Positions 39,793 through 52,005 of a stretch of 64,000 nt of DNA are shown one piece after another. The notes under the pieces are model-generated. The model had not been told where the DNA came from and made no database searches. It saw only the letters and a program-made list of their open reading frames with translations. This stretch comes from Trichosporon coremiiforme (Eukaryota > Basidiomycota > Tremellomycetes > Trichosporonales > Trichosporonaceae), in the NCBI GenBank assembly GCA_039545355.1, contig BCJJ01000009.1:1-64000 (forward strand), given 5' to 3'. The first letter of the stretch is position 1; each line of letters starts with the position of its first letter. A program made the translations under genes and the position numbers.

Positions 39793-42105
39793 ATGAGCTG
39801 GCTAGCTTGGAACCGCCCGACCGGCGCGCTTGCGGTTCCGACACCGGCGAAGCGCGACGAGGGGCAGCCCGCGAACGCAACGTACTGGATGGACATTTCT
39901 GCCGTGGACGGTTTCTGGGCATTTGTTGAGGCCAAGTACTTTGTCTACGAGAGCATGTCCTCGATGGACTACTCTGAGAAGAATCACACTGCATGGTCCT
40001 TCGTGCTGAACCGGAGTTACACCAACACAACTCTGCTCGACCTTCAGAAGGCGCAGCGCGGAGCAGACAGCGAGGTGAGTGTTAAGGACGTGCTCGGCTG
40101 ACCGCAGTATGCAAACGCTGTCTTCAGCTTCAACGCCAGCAAGATCGAACTGGAGTTCGGCGGCACAACTTTCAACGAGTCGTTCCGGATTTACCGACCG
40201 CGTGCGCAGTTCACGGATGTGATCGGAGGGTACACTGCAGAGTCGACCGTGACGGAGGAGTACGATGGCAAGCTCAAGATCAAACGCGACCTCGCCGACA
40301 CTCGGTGGTCGTGCAACCTGCTCTTCTACGCGCAAGGCGACTTTGCGTTCAAGGGCGGCCGGTTAGGCTTTGACGCCCCTGCTGGAACAACGTTCAAGGA
40401 GACGACCGTCCCCGCGATGATTGATGCCGAGCCGAATCCGGCCTTGAAGGCTTACGTGCTCGGAGAAGACCCGGAGGCGGACGCGCTGAAGGCTCTGGAG
40501 CAGCATCCGAATGACCCAGCTCCCCTTTCTCAGTGGTTCGACGACCGCGACGAGCTCCGCGCCTCGCATCTTCCCTTGACCGGGCCCAACGTGCGCGTGT
40601 ACGATGTTCCTGCGAATACAAGTTTGATCTCTGTCAAGGGCCCCCGATGGACACCGCACACGGTTGGCTCGAGATGTTACTTTGCACTCGACCCGCCCAT
40701 GCAGTTCATGGGAGATGTGTGGGCTATGCCATCGAATGGGTCCCGCCTTATCAACGTCACAGACGAGGCCGTTGCTTACGGAAGTGGCACGCCGGGCTCT
40801 GACTTCGACTGGACCGTCCTCAGCAGCAGCGTCGGCTTCGGGCGGCACCCGACGACTGGGATCGACAGTCCCGATGCCTTCCAACCCATTCTCCAATACA
40901 ACGCCGCCGGCACCTACATCACAGCCGGCGAGAGCCAGCACACGTGGGAGCCGGGACCGACCGTTCGAGACGTTCGCCTCTTCTTCTCGCGATTGGATCC
41001 GACGGTCAAGTACACCCTCACCATCGGAGCGCACAATAGCATCTGCGTCCTCAACAATTTGGAGGTGGTTCAACAGACCAATTCAGCGAACAGCAGCGGC
41101 TCGGGCGACTCTGGTCAACCCGACGGCGCGAGCAGTCGCGCTAGTGGGCTCTCCGGTGGTGCGATTGCAGGCATTGTTGTCGGATGCGTTGTTGGCGTGG
41201 CCCTTCTGCTGCTTCTCGCCTTCTGCTGCTGGCGGCGACGCAAGCCGACCTCCAAAGCTGAGGACTTTGAGATCGCGGATGTTTCGACGCATGCACTCGC
41301 GCAGATGGGCGCGCCGACTCCAATCATGCCTCAGAGAGACTTTCCGGACCGGCAGACGGTATCCCAATCTTCGGACGACAGCAGGTTCGCCACGACCTCC
41401 GGAGCAGGCACGAATATTGGCACGCTGGGGACGCTCGGCACAAACTCAACGTCATCGAACACGATGGGCCAAGATGCGTCCTTCCTTCCGACAATTGTGC
41501 GACACGAAGAAGACGCTGGGTCCCTGGAGGCGGAGCTACCAGAGGGCACGCGCGGTGGCGAGGTCGTGCTTCCGCCCGTGTACCGCGACGAGTGGGTCGA
41601 CAGACGTGGCGGACGCGGGCTGGGCATCAGCACCGACGTCTCGCGCTCCGATCCCTCGGCACTCACCGCGGAGGAGATCAAGTACCTCGGCCCCCCCACG
41701 CCAGGCGCAACGCTGTCGTCGCCCATCACGCCTGGCTCGACGTCTGCACACACCTTCGGACACTGGATGAACCAGCCTCTCTCCCCCGGCGCCCAAGTCA
41801 GCCCCATTAGCTCGCAGCCCCGCTCCCCACTGTCAACCACCACCCCGACCGGCAAGACGCCTCTGTTCCCGCTGCAGACCTTGCCGCAGGCGTTGTCGCA
41901 GCCGGGCTCGTCGCCCGATTCTCCAGCCACCACGTCTCCAACCTACTCTGCTGCAGCGACGTCGCCGATCTCGCCACTCGACTCGCAGCCGACTGGTTCA
42001 GTGCCAGAGACGAACCCACTCGTGACGCCGTTCCCCCCCGGCGTCCAGCCATCGGACAGCACCCCGACCACCCCGAACGGCTTCCCGAAGGACGTGAAGC
42101 ACTGA
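39793..42105 (+). CDS. Single-pass membrane protein with glycosylated ectodomain and S/T/P-rich tail
   Basis: Exons 39793-40074 and 40108-42105 with a 33-nt intron (GTGAGT ... CTGACCGCAG) give 759 aa from the first ATG. I do not recognise the family. The ectodomain of about 440 residues has many N-glycosylation sites (NAT, NHT, NRS, NTT). One membrane span follows (GAIAGIVVGCVVGVALLLLL) with a CCWRRRK stop-transfer. The cytosolic tail is long, disordered and Ser/Thr/Pro-rich. A signal-like stretch, LPIILLFSTLSHTLLG, lies in frame just upstream (from 39700) but without an ATG, so the true start is probably in an earlier exon. It could be a cell-wall sensor or adhesion-type protein; this is inference from topology only. 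Confidence 0.78.
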
Positions 42106-44476
42106 GCTGGCGCCCCGTTTAGAAGAACACGGACATTCTTAAATCATCTTCCAAGCGCGATGCTCGCTTACCGCATCGATTAGAGGTGAGGGTGACCTGC
42201 ACCCTCACATGTTGTACACAGTAGATTGTCATGGTATACATTTTCACGCACACGCACGCACAAGGCGATCGAGTCTTGTGAGACGCTGACGAACGTGCAC
42301 GTGCTAGAGTAGCAGCTGTGGGCCACCAGCCTAAGCCTGGCGTCAGTCTGGGGGCATTCCACATTTGTGCTGACGGGACAGGCCACGGAAATCTCTCTCA
42401 TTGAGCAGCAAGGCTGGACATCGGGCACGACGCATCGTTAGTCAGGCTCCGATGATAAGAATCGGGCCACACGCTCGGCCACCGGGACCGGCCCGACAAC
42501 CGACGACCGGTGTCCCTCCGTTGGGGTCGGCGGCTGGCAACGGGTGATCGCGGCCGACGCAACGGCCCCCACACCCCGCAACAGCTTGCGTCATTACTGG
42601 CAGGCTAGCGCGTAGTCCGAGTGTCCGCGCTACTGCAACCAGACGCTCGCCTGACCGGATTGGGACACGTTCCATCCCAGCTGACGTTGGCGCGCCTGAC
42701 TTTTCGTCTAGCCTTTGTTTAAGAACATGCTAACCTGGTCTACAGATAGAGGCCTTCCCAATGAACATCGATCGATTACTGTGAGGCCGTGCTGTGTTGC
42801 AGTCGCTTGAGACATGGGATCTGCGGTTGTCTGGTCGCGCTGAGCGCCCATGGGTAACAATCAGCTACTGCGCCCTCTCGCGCCTTCTCAACAGGTGTTC
42901 GGCGACGGTTCGCTTTTGCATCTCCCTCATCGATGACAGTCTCCAGCCGTGTGTTACCGGCCTGATCCACCCCCAGCCACGTCCTCAAGTGCCCCACTCA
43001 ACACGATCTCTCCCCTTCGACATTGATTGCGGGGAATTCCCGCTATCGTTCCCCCAGGAATGAGCCCCGTTCGACGACGTCGACGTGCCCCAGAGTGGAG
43101 AGCAAGTGTCGAGCGGACTGGAGGTGCCGCTCAATCCTGAGACGGTCGGGGTCGTCTTCGGCCGTGCAACGTCCTCTGCCAGCATCACACGACCTGCGAG
43201 CCCCGTGGAGGTCAGCTGCGCTAGCGCCGTGCTCCACAGCCCCACCGATGCCCCAGTGATGTAGACACAAGACCGAGGTCGTTCATGGTTCCCGTGAATG
43301 TGCGCGCATACCGACCGTTTCCTCGCCCGGGTGTACGCACGCACGCTCGGCAATGATCAAAACTGCTCATGCAGAGCGGTTTGGGTGCGGAGCAACTCCT
43401 CGGGCTTGCGGAACGACTGTGATCCCCACCCCGAGAGGTCGCCGTGCCGCCCAGGTGTTCTGCCGGGGTGTACCGTGTCAGCCGCCCGTGCCGCTCGTGC
43501 CGACCAGTCGTCGTGCCAGAAAGAACCACCAGGTACCGTGACATGCCGTCGCGTGCCGGGCCCGCAAGGGCGAAGCAGGCTTAAGCAGGAGCGCCTACGT
43601 AGGTACGGGGAGGTACGTTCAGCGACTTTTCTGGTGTGTGAATTGACTAAGCACGCTCATGGTCCGAAGACCAGTCAAGTGGTCCAGAGACCCTCTCAGG
43701 ACCATGGCCGAGGCGGTCCGTCAATTGGCTGACGTTATTGTGGTTTTCCCGACATTTTTCAGCTGAGAGCGGCAACCCCACTTGTCCCCTGCGTCCCTCA
43801 CCCGAGGCATGCTTGTCATTGGCTGTTCGCCGTGGACACCGACGCTTCACCCAGCAGTTGCCGTTGCATGCCTGCTCATGCCGCGGCGGACGCTGCTATT
43901 ATTGGTGCGTCCTGTCCATGTGAGAGGCTTGGACAGGGAGGACAGGGTTGGGGCAGGGTGCCGGTGACCTCCTCCAGCCACGGTCCAGAGATCAACCCCC
44001 TTTCCCAGCAAAAGGTTGCTGCGTGCCTGCGCTTCCACACCCACTCTCTCCGTATCTCTTGCCGCTCCTCAACGGCCGGTGTCGTCTTTCCGCGGCGACA
44101 TTCGAAATATTCGAACACAACCCGACCCGGGACATCCGGCAAAGAGCGGTCCCACAGGGCTCCTCGCACTCCAAGGTGTTCAGGAATCAGGCAGTTTGCG
44201 GGCGACCCGGCGGGGCTCTACAACGATGTGGGGGCACCTCGGGTGGGATGTTCGATAAAACCGACGTGCGCTAACTGGACTGTTGGAAAAATCGATGCTA
44301 GCCTGACATCTATAAGAAGGGGAAGTCTTTCGGTTCGAGGAAGCCCCACAGTCCCACCCCTCTCCCAACAACAGCAAACAAGGAGTCAAAGTTGATCGAC
44401 ATTGATAATCGACGATTGATCACGGACCCGAGAACACACACCTCCACCACCCAGCGCCACCAAGCCACCACCACCT
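42106..44476. other. Long intergenic region upstream of the MFS gene
   Basis: About 2.4 kb. Open frames are short and overlapping; none shows a motif or consistent coding character. A TATA-like element is at 44311. Rare or lineage-specific small genes cannot be excluded. Confidence 0.5.
44311..44317 (+). promoter_or_regulatory. TATA-like element of the MFS gene
   Basis: TATAAGA, 166 bp before the ATG at 44477. Confidence 0.4.
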
Positions 44477-45988
44477 ATGTCGGGAATCACTGCCGACCAG
44501 CGCGTCTCTGTCGAGAGCAAGCCTTACGAGGACCGCAAGGAGGCGCTCGACGACGATGTCGACCGTCACTATGCCGTCGAGATCCCCCAGATCCTGAAGG
44601 ACGCCGGCCCCGAGGAGCAGGGGCGCATCGACCGCCGTGTCACGCGCAAGATTGACATGCTCCTCATGCCTCCCCTCGTCATCCTGTTCATTCTCAACTT
44701 CCTCGACCGCAACAACGTTTCGACCGCCAAGGTCGGCGGCATGACCGACGACCTCCGCATGTCTGGCCAGGAGTTCTCCACGGTCGTCGCTGTTCTTTTC
44801 GCCGGTTACATCTCGCTCCAGGTCCCCTCCAACATGGTCGCGTCGCGCGTCAAGTGGCCCTCGTTCTACATCTGCTGCATGACTGCTGCCTGGGGAACCG
44901 TCTCTGCCTGCACCGGTGCCGTGAACAACTACCACGGCCTTCTCGTCTGTCGTCTCGTTCTTGGATTCACCGAGGCCGCCTTCTTCCCCGGCGCCCTCTT
45001 CCTGCTGTCGCTCTTCTACACGAAGCGCCAGATCGCCTTCCGCACCGCCATCCTGTACTCTGGCTCGCAGCTCGGCAATGCCTTCGGTGGTCTGTTCGCC
45101 ATGGCCTGTCTCCAGCTCGACGGCACGCACAAGCTCGAGGGCTGGCGCTGGCTTTTCATCATTGAGGGCGCCATGACCGTCGGCTTCTCGCTCCTCTTTG
45201 CCACCTTCATCCCCAACCGTCCCGAGACCTGCCGCTGGTTTACCGAGGCTGAGCGCGCCCAGGCTGTCTACCGCCTCCAGCTCGACCGCGCCACCAAGGA
45301 CGCCTCGTCTGAAATGTCCATCGCCACCGCCACAAAGCTCGTCTTCACCGACCCCAAGGTCTACCTCATCATGATCGCTCTCACCGTCAACTTTATCGCC
45401 TCTGCAGTCACAAATTTCTTCCCTGTGGTCATTCGCGAGATGAACCCCGCCTACTCGAAGATCCAGAGCCTGGGAATGACTGCCCCGCCTTATGTTCTTT
45501 GTGTTATCACCATCTGGATCATGGGTTACTGGTCTGACCGCATCCAGCGCCGCACCATCTTCGTCATCGTCTCTATGGGTGTCAATGTGATCGCCAACAT
45601 CATCGCTGTCGCCACGACGAACGTTGGAGCGCGTTACTTTGCGATGATGCTTATGCCGGCGTCGTTCTACACCTCGTCGACGATCATTCTCTCGTGGATG
45701 TCCTCGACGATTGTCGGCCCTGACATCAAGAAGGCCACCGCTTTCGCCCTCATCAACGCCGTCGCCAACACGAGCAACATCTGGACCTCGTACCTCTACT
45801 TCGGCGCGCCCCGCTACGTCGTCGCGTTCGGCGTCAACCTCGGCGCGTCTGTGGTCGTCATCCTCCTCATCCTCGTTCTCGCCGGCTACCTGACCCGCCT
45901 GAACAAGAAGCTCGACAACGGCCAGTCGCTCGGCAAGAACGGCCCCACCGACGTCCAGATCGAGGGCGGCTTCCGCTTCCAGACCTAA
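44477..45988 (+). CDS. MFS transporter, allantoate permease (Dal5/anion:cation symporter) family
   Basis: A 503-aa intronless gene with about 12 membrane segments and a 60-residue cytosolic N terminus. Diagnostic segments are RRVTRKIDMLLMP, ILNFLDRNNVSTAKVGG in the first loop, VPSNMVASRV, RLVLGFTEAAFFPGALFLL and WRWLFIIEGAMTV, all typical of this family. The central loop carries WFTEAERAQAVYRL. It imports organic anions or amides such as allantoate, ureidosuccinate, vitamins or small peptides by proton symport; which one cannot be told. Location: plasma membrane. Confidence 0.93.
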   Translation: MSGITADQRVSVESKPYEDRKEALDDDVDRHYAVEIPQILKDAGPEEQGRIDRRVTRKIDMLLMPPLVILFILNFLDRNNVSTAKVGGMTDDLRMSGQEFSTVVAVLFAGYISLQVPSNMVASRVKWPSFYICCMTAAWGTVSACTGAVNNYHGLLVCRLVLGFTEAAFFPGALFLLSLFYTKRQIAFRTAILYSGSQLGNAFGGLFAMACLQLDGTHKLEGWRWLFIIEGAMTVGFSLLFATFIPNRPETCRWFTEAERAQAVYRLQLDRATKDASSEMSIATATKLVFTDPKVYLIMIALTVNFIASAVTNFFPVVIREMNPAYSKIQSLGMTAPPYVLCVITIWIMGYWSDRIQRRTIFVIVSMGVNVIANIIAVATTNVGARYFAMMLMPASFYTSSTIILSWMSSTIVGPDIKKATAFALINAVANTSNIWTSYLYFGAPRYVVAFGVNLGASVVVILLILVLAGYLTRLNKKLDNGQSLGKNGPTDVQIEGGFRFQT

Positions 45989-46155
45989 AAAGTGCATTCT
46001 GCTGCATCATTCTGCATATCTGCATCTTCCATAGGCATACCCAGAATTGTAATATCAATGTAAATGTTAGACCACGCCACCTGATCCTCCACCGGCCGCC
46101 ACCCTGGAGCTCCACACTGACGCTGATCACTGACGATCACTGACCACGCATGCTT

Positions 46156-47299
46156 CTACTTGGCAGCAAGGAGGTCTGCATACCACCTCTGCGCAACGTC
46201 GGGATGCGACCTTAGCCGCGACTTGAGCAGGTTGTCGCCATACGTCTCGAAGATCTGGTCATCGTGTGTCGTGTCGACCTTGCGCTCCCCCCTCTCCCCG
46301 TCCACCTCACGCTTCAGTTCCTCCGGCAGGGTAATCTTCGGCAACCTCGCCTCGAGGCTCGGGTTGAAGAACATGGGCACACTAATGCGTTCTTCGCCGG
46401 GCACGACGCGGTGCACCGTCGCCTTCAGGTATCCGTCGGTAGCGAGCTCGACCATCTCGCCAATGTTGCACACGAACCCGTCCTCGGGCGCGGGGGCGAC
46501 GTCGGCCCATGCCCCGTCGCGCCAGACCTGCAACCCGCCCACGCCAGGCTGGACCCAGAGCAGGGTCACGCATCCTCCATCCTTGTGCGCGCCGACACCG
46601 AGTGCCTCGTTTTCGCTGCGGTCTGAGGGTGGGTACCGGACAATCTTCATGCGTGTCGTCGGGTTCTCAAAGTGTCGGTCGAAGTAGTCCTCCTCCTGGC
46701 CCAGCGACCGTGCCCACGCCCTGAGGAGCAGGTGCGCCGCGTCTCCGACTACGCGCTGCCACTCGCCCACAATGTCCTTCATCTCCGGCACGCGGGCCGG
46801 CCACTGATTCGGCCCCGGCAGACGATAGTAGGCTGGCTTGCCCTCGAGTTCCTCGGCGCTGAGGGCCGGTACTTCGGGCCAGATATCGAGCATCTCGCGC
46901 GTGTTCGCCTCGCCCTGTGTGCGCTCGCCGAAGGGGCGGGTGTAGCCTGAGAATCGTGGTCTGTCGTCAGCTCTCCACTCCCTCATCTGTGCTCGCTCAG
47001 CAGACATCGAGCGTCTGAAGAGCCAAGAGCCAGGCAATCGGCCACGCTCCCACTCACGAATTGACCATCTCGATCTGCTGCTTCTCCTCGTCGGGGAGGG
47101 CGAAGAACTCCCTCGCGCTCTGCAGTATCCGCTCCCCGAGGTCGCCGAGCGGCACACCGACGAGGTAGAAGAAGCCGATGTTGCGCGTCACGTCGCGGAA
47201 CTTGCGCTCGAACGCGGCCGCCGTATCGGGGTGCGCGAGGTCGCGCAGGTCGAGGATCGGCAGCGACGCATCGGTCGGGGCTGAGGCCTGGGCTGTCAT
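46156..47299 (-). CDS. 2-oxoglutarate/Fe(II)-dependent oxygenase, second copy in the window
   Basis: Exons 47058-47299 and 46156-46960 give 348 aa. The 97-nt intron is long for this region. The DIOX-N part has LPILDLRDLAH and NIGFFYLVGVP, with the exon junction at MVNSPRFSGYTR. Iron ligands are H206 and D208 (GAHKDGG) and H264 (TVHRVV); the 2OG anchor is R272xS274 (ERISVPMFF). All catalytic residues are present. The central KDGGCVTLLWVQPGVGGLQV differs clearly from the telomeric copy, so the two are distant relatives, not a recent duplication. Substrate unknown. It is convergent with the MFS gene (167-bp gap); a shared catabolic role is possible but unproven. Confidence 0.9.
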
Positions 47300-50200
47300 C
47301 GTGAGTAGGTGTGAGTGGATGTAGGTAGAGAAACGAGCAGTGTGGAGGATCGATGTGGACGACGATGAGTGGACAGGGTGGTCACGCGCTCGGGGAGCCG
47401 TTGATAAGAACGTGAGTGCAAGCCCACATGACGTGATTGCCGGAGTTGGCCGAGGCGGAGTTCCTCCATCAGCCGAAGCGTCAACGCATTTTCATATTGT
47501 GCATCTCTTCATATTGTGCATCTTCAGCTACTGCTTTTGGGGAAGATGATACGCATACATGCGCTTGGGTCACTGACATGCCCGGGCTTAAGCATCAGGG
47601 ACGGTGCTCGACCAGGCTACAAGGATCGTTGGTGGGATGAGTACGGAGCTTCGGACCGACACCCCTAACAGGCATGGCTACCTCACAGCGAGCAGGGGCG
47701 CTTGCGTCTCTCATCTATCACTTAACGAAAGGCACGCTCAGCCTACTGTCCAGCTTCGAGTTTTGGCGGTTGATGTGCGTTGCGCAGATTCTGCGCGAGG
47801 ACGCGCTGACGCATTTGGCATACCACGGTTTGAAACCCGCGACCTCCCCTCCACAGCTGGACCGTCATTCTCGGACCGCTGTATTGACGCGACAGGGACC
47901 GGCTTGGCGACCCGTCAAGCTGCGATGTGACTGGGGACATCGTGCCCTCTGCCTGTGGAAAAGGACGTCGGTCTTTCGTGAACGCACCGGGTGATGACCT
48001 GAAGCTTGAGCACAGCTGTCTGGGCAGGTTTCGCCGATGCACGCAACACGGAACCTTAGGTGGTCTCACGGGAGGTTCCAGATGCAGTTCGTCATGATGT
48101 GTGTTGCAGAACCGTTTGCTGAAACGCTTTGGGTTTGATGACTGTCGAAACAAAACATGTTGGCAACTCCCACTTCTCAGCATATCGGCGGTCCAGACCT
48201 CCCCACTGGTCGGTTTCGGGTTCCAACGATGGAGACTGCAAATCTGTCGTCAAACGTCTCCCCATTCGTCAGAGATCTGCATCAGATACATTACTGATTG
48301 GGCGGTGCACGATAAACGACTGAATGTCCAGGTTGTCGCGGGTTGTCGCGGATGTCGCGGGCATCGGGCTGTAATGACCGTCGAAACGCGCTGGAATCGT
48401 GTCTTGGGTATTGAGTGGTTTCGGGTGTCGACTTGCTGAAACATCGCGTCTTGCAGAACGGTGTCAGTGGGAAGCCGTGCTTCGTGCTTGGGATGCGTGG
48501 CAAAAGTGAGTGTTGAGGGGACGGACAGATGCGTGTAAGACGTGTGTGCTGTGGATGACTGTGGATGGGGTGGATGGCACGTGACCGGTTTCTCGATACT
48601 CGCAGCTTGAGCTTCTCCGACCTGTCGTGAACGACCCGTGAAGTCAGATCCGTCTGTATGCGACGGTGCAGCTCGGTCGGTCTAAGCGTCTAAGCCTCTG
48701 ACGTTGCCTTCAGCCAGTGCTGGCCTAGCAAAGGTTACTACTAGCCGCTGCGCATTGCGATTCATGACCGTCCGAGACTTGTCAAGCGCGATTAGCTCTC
48801 CGGCGCCACCGACGTCGAGAGGCTGCGTACGCATCCACCCACTGAAAGAACGAAGGCTCGAGGGGGGGGGATGGAAGGCGAGCCGCAAGCCAATCTGTGC
48901 CGAGAATGCGCTAATGAAACCCAAGTCGTCGGTATCTGTGCTAATCTCGAGCTTGTTCGTGTCAGCAGACGTGCAGGTCGCGGATGGGTCGTGTCAGCGT
49001 CTAATTTGTCAGTTCACCCGTCCTCGCCGTCAGTCGAAGGAAACGCGCTGCTGACGGGCTTACCGCCAGCGACAACACCGCCTTGGCCGCCACTTCCAAT
49101 CCTTCTCGGACGGGCAATATCAAGCTGCTTGATGGAGCAACTGGGTGTGGTGGATGGAGTGAGAACCGCTAGTGCAATTGAGATACGTAATAGGCAGACG
49201 AGCAGAAGGCAGTGGTGATTCCTGTGCGCCGATCCTCAAGTCCGATCTGCCTGCCGCTGTCTTGCTCAGGCGCCTTGGCAGCCGCAGCACCGAACGACGA
49301 GGCAGCAACGGAGCGGCATCCGGCTTCTGGCTTGCGTGCGGAGAGCTGTGCGGCGTCACGGTATGCGGCTTGCGGTGTTCAGAGTGCTGGAGCTGGAGCC
49401 GGATGACCCGGAGCGACCGGGAAGCTCAACCGCTCCTCTCCCTTAATGACGCATCAATGGATGGCGCAACCTATGGCGGCGCAGGAGCGTAGCATGAGCG
49501 CTACGGCTGGAGCTCTGCAGAGCTGCAGAGGCTTGCCAGTCGTGGACTTCGCAGAGAACGGCGAATGGGCTACAGTGCAGAAGAAAAAGCTACCGTTACG
49601 TCAGACCAATAGTCCGGTTGAAGATCAGGAGACTCGTGGCGTCCCTTGGCGATCCCTGGCTCAATTCCTGATCTACCAACTCGCTCCATCGACGGACGAG
49701 CGGACAGCGGACGACGGACGAGACGGACAGAGCCCGTTTGCAACATTTCGCTTTGCTGGTTATTGGCCGCAAGACCTACCGCGAGCGGAGTGACGTTCGT
49801 TCAGCCTCACAGCCTCAAAGCGCGAGATCGAGAATGCGGCGGTCGGACAATCATCGGAGCGCCAACGTCTGACGTCTATTGACTGCTGACCTTGCACAGC
49901 TACATTGCACTGACGGGGCGAGTGTGAGAATGACCTCGGAATATAGGCCAGGGGAAAACAGAGCGAACGGACGAGACGATGCGTACGAGATGGAGCGATA
50001 TGGAGCGCGAGTAAGCGAGGCCACGAAACGAGCTGGAACCAACGTTGGCTGGACACTAGGCGGCAGCAGCCATGGCTTGCGCACGGTTGGGGTCTCGAAG
50101 CTTGGGACGCCCCCGGTCGTTGCAGGTGTACACCAGACGTATGCGATTCGGCTCGTTTGGATGTCATAAGTTACACGCTTAATTTACTAGTGCCTCTCTC

Positions 50201-52005
50201 CAACTCAGGCTGAAGCAAGCGCGGTGGGCTCACGCAGCGTCTGTTTCGTGCGTTTCGTCCGTAGAGAGTAGAGACCAGTCCCGGACAGAGGCACCGACGG
50301 CGGACCTGTCCGCAAGTTCTAAGGATAGACAGCAGTCTTGTCTGGTGTACACATCGGCGAAACAAGGACACGGCGGAAGTGCACTGCTCCACGCTTCCTC
50401 CTGGCCCCTCTCCATGCTTCTCGCTCAGGACTTGCGGCTGGATCGAGTGACAGACGCTCCATGCTCCCTGCCGCCTCGACGCCTCTTGCAATATTGCTTC
50501 CATGTCTGCGGCGCAGGGCAGAAGGCTAGCAGGCTGCTGTGCAGGGCCAACAGCCGGCGCACAAACATGTTGACACCCAGTGCAGCCTATCGTGTGCACG
50601 CCTGTTCCGGGAGGCGAGCGCCGGTGCTGTCGGTTGGTTCCAGCGCGCATCGCAGAATTGGCCCAACAGCCCGTGGTCGCTCTTAGCTCGCGGATAGTTT
50701 GATTCATGCGGCCCTGCACTGATCGCTGCCAGCCTGATGGGCATGCATGCGCACATCGTCGCATCACGCGGGCTGAGCGCCTGTTATGCTTGCTCGTCCA
50801 TTCAGATAACAAAGTTCACAGCTTTGGCATGTCTCGCCACTAGCGCGACCGACGATTTCTGACGGCGGTCACAGCTGCGAGATGCTTCCTGCGATCCTGC
50901 TTCCTGCGACGGTACTCTCGTTGCGCTGCTATAGCCACTGCTTTTGCTACCGCTGCGACCCCCGGAATTCTGGCTGACACGATGCGGCACCCCGACCGTC
51001 CGGCCGGCCCATGCTGGACGATTCGCTGGGGACCTGTCAGTTACATCAGGACATCAGGAGCAACGGATTTGGGGGCTCCCAAATGACCACGGCGTTTACG
51101 AGGCACGAAGCAGTTACGGTGGGCATTGGGGCCATTATTGGGTGGTGGTGTCCAAGAATATTTGCAGTCGACAGTCTTGGGACGCCGCCACATGCATATC
51201 GCGTGCAGGCATAGCGTCAGCAAGTCACCATTCAGCCGCCTTCAGGCAGGATCGCCAAGCCTCCAGGTCTGCTCACTTGCTCACGATGACGCCGGACATA
51301 CCGGAGTTTACGACAGCACCAGGAAAATAAGCGTATACAGGGACATGGACAGGGACCCCCGCCGGTCCCCTAGCCTCCTAGCCTCCTGGCTCCTCTCCTT
51401 GTCCCCCCCCTACCCCTCCCCCCCTCTCCCCTGCGCGGCCTCCAAGGCCAGTCACCGCGTCTGCCGTTGGAGCATGGAGCTCTCCCAGGACCTTGGTCAT
51501 CTGCATCCCTGGGTCCTAGCTTGGCCAAGCTTGCTTGGGCTCGCGCAACTGGGGCAACGGCTCACCACCCAAGCGGGCAGCTCGCTGAGAAGCTGAAGCT
51601 TCCAGGAGCCAAAGCGACGACCCCATCCCAGTCCATCCCTGGCCGTCGCCTGCGATATGCGGCCGTCCTGCGTCCTTGCAGCCGTCCTGGCGTCCTTTGC
51701 CACAAATCATGCGACCCCTCGTATAATACTCCCTCCATCTCGTCGGTAAGACCTGCCCTCCCCTCATCGTTGCTCTCACAACACTCACCACTCCTTTACA
51801 CACCGCTCACTCCGCTTCACTTGTGACCGCCCGGTGGCGAAGCGCGCAGCGCACTCCTCAACGACCCGACCCGTACACGCCTACGACCTCGTATCATGAT
51901 TTAATCGCGAACCCCCAGTACCGCCATCTCTCACCACTCACGACCCGCATACCCGCAACGTTTATCCGCTTCATCAGCAATCTCCGACCAGTTTGATCTG
52001 AGACC
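47300..52005. other. 4.7-kb region without recognisable genes
   Basis: All open frames are short, overlap on both strands and lack motifs. Small-scale features are a 9-bp repeat (GTCGCGGGT-like, about 48335-48362) and G- and C-homopolymer runs near 48860 and 51410. Short words such as TTGCAGAAC, TTGCTGAAAC and GTCGAAAC each recur within 48.1-48.5 kb. It may contain ncRNA, regulatory DNA or decayed sequence. Confidence 0.5.

Noticed and set aside
44420..45997. 525-aa open frame antisense to the MFS transporter
   Set aside because: Longer than the real gene, but its composition (Asp/Gly/Arg/Val) is typical of a reverse-frame translation; the sense strand encodes clear MFS motifs.
26..47299. 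The two 2OG oxygenases as a recent subtelomeric duplication
   Set aside because: Only catalytic residues and fold-level motifs are shared; intron positions and core sequence differ.
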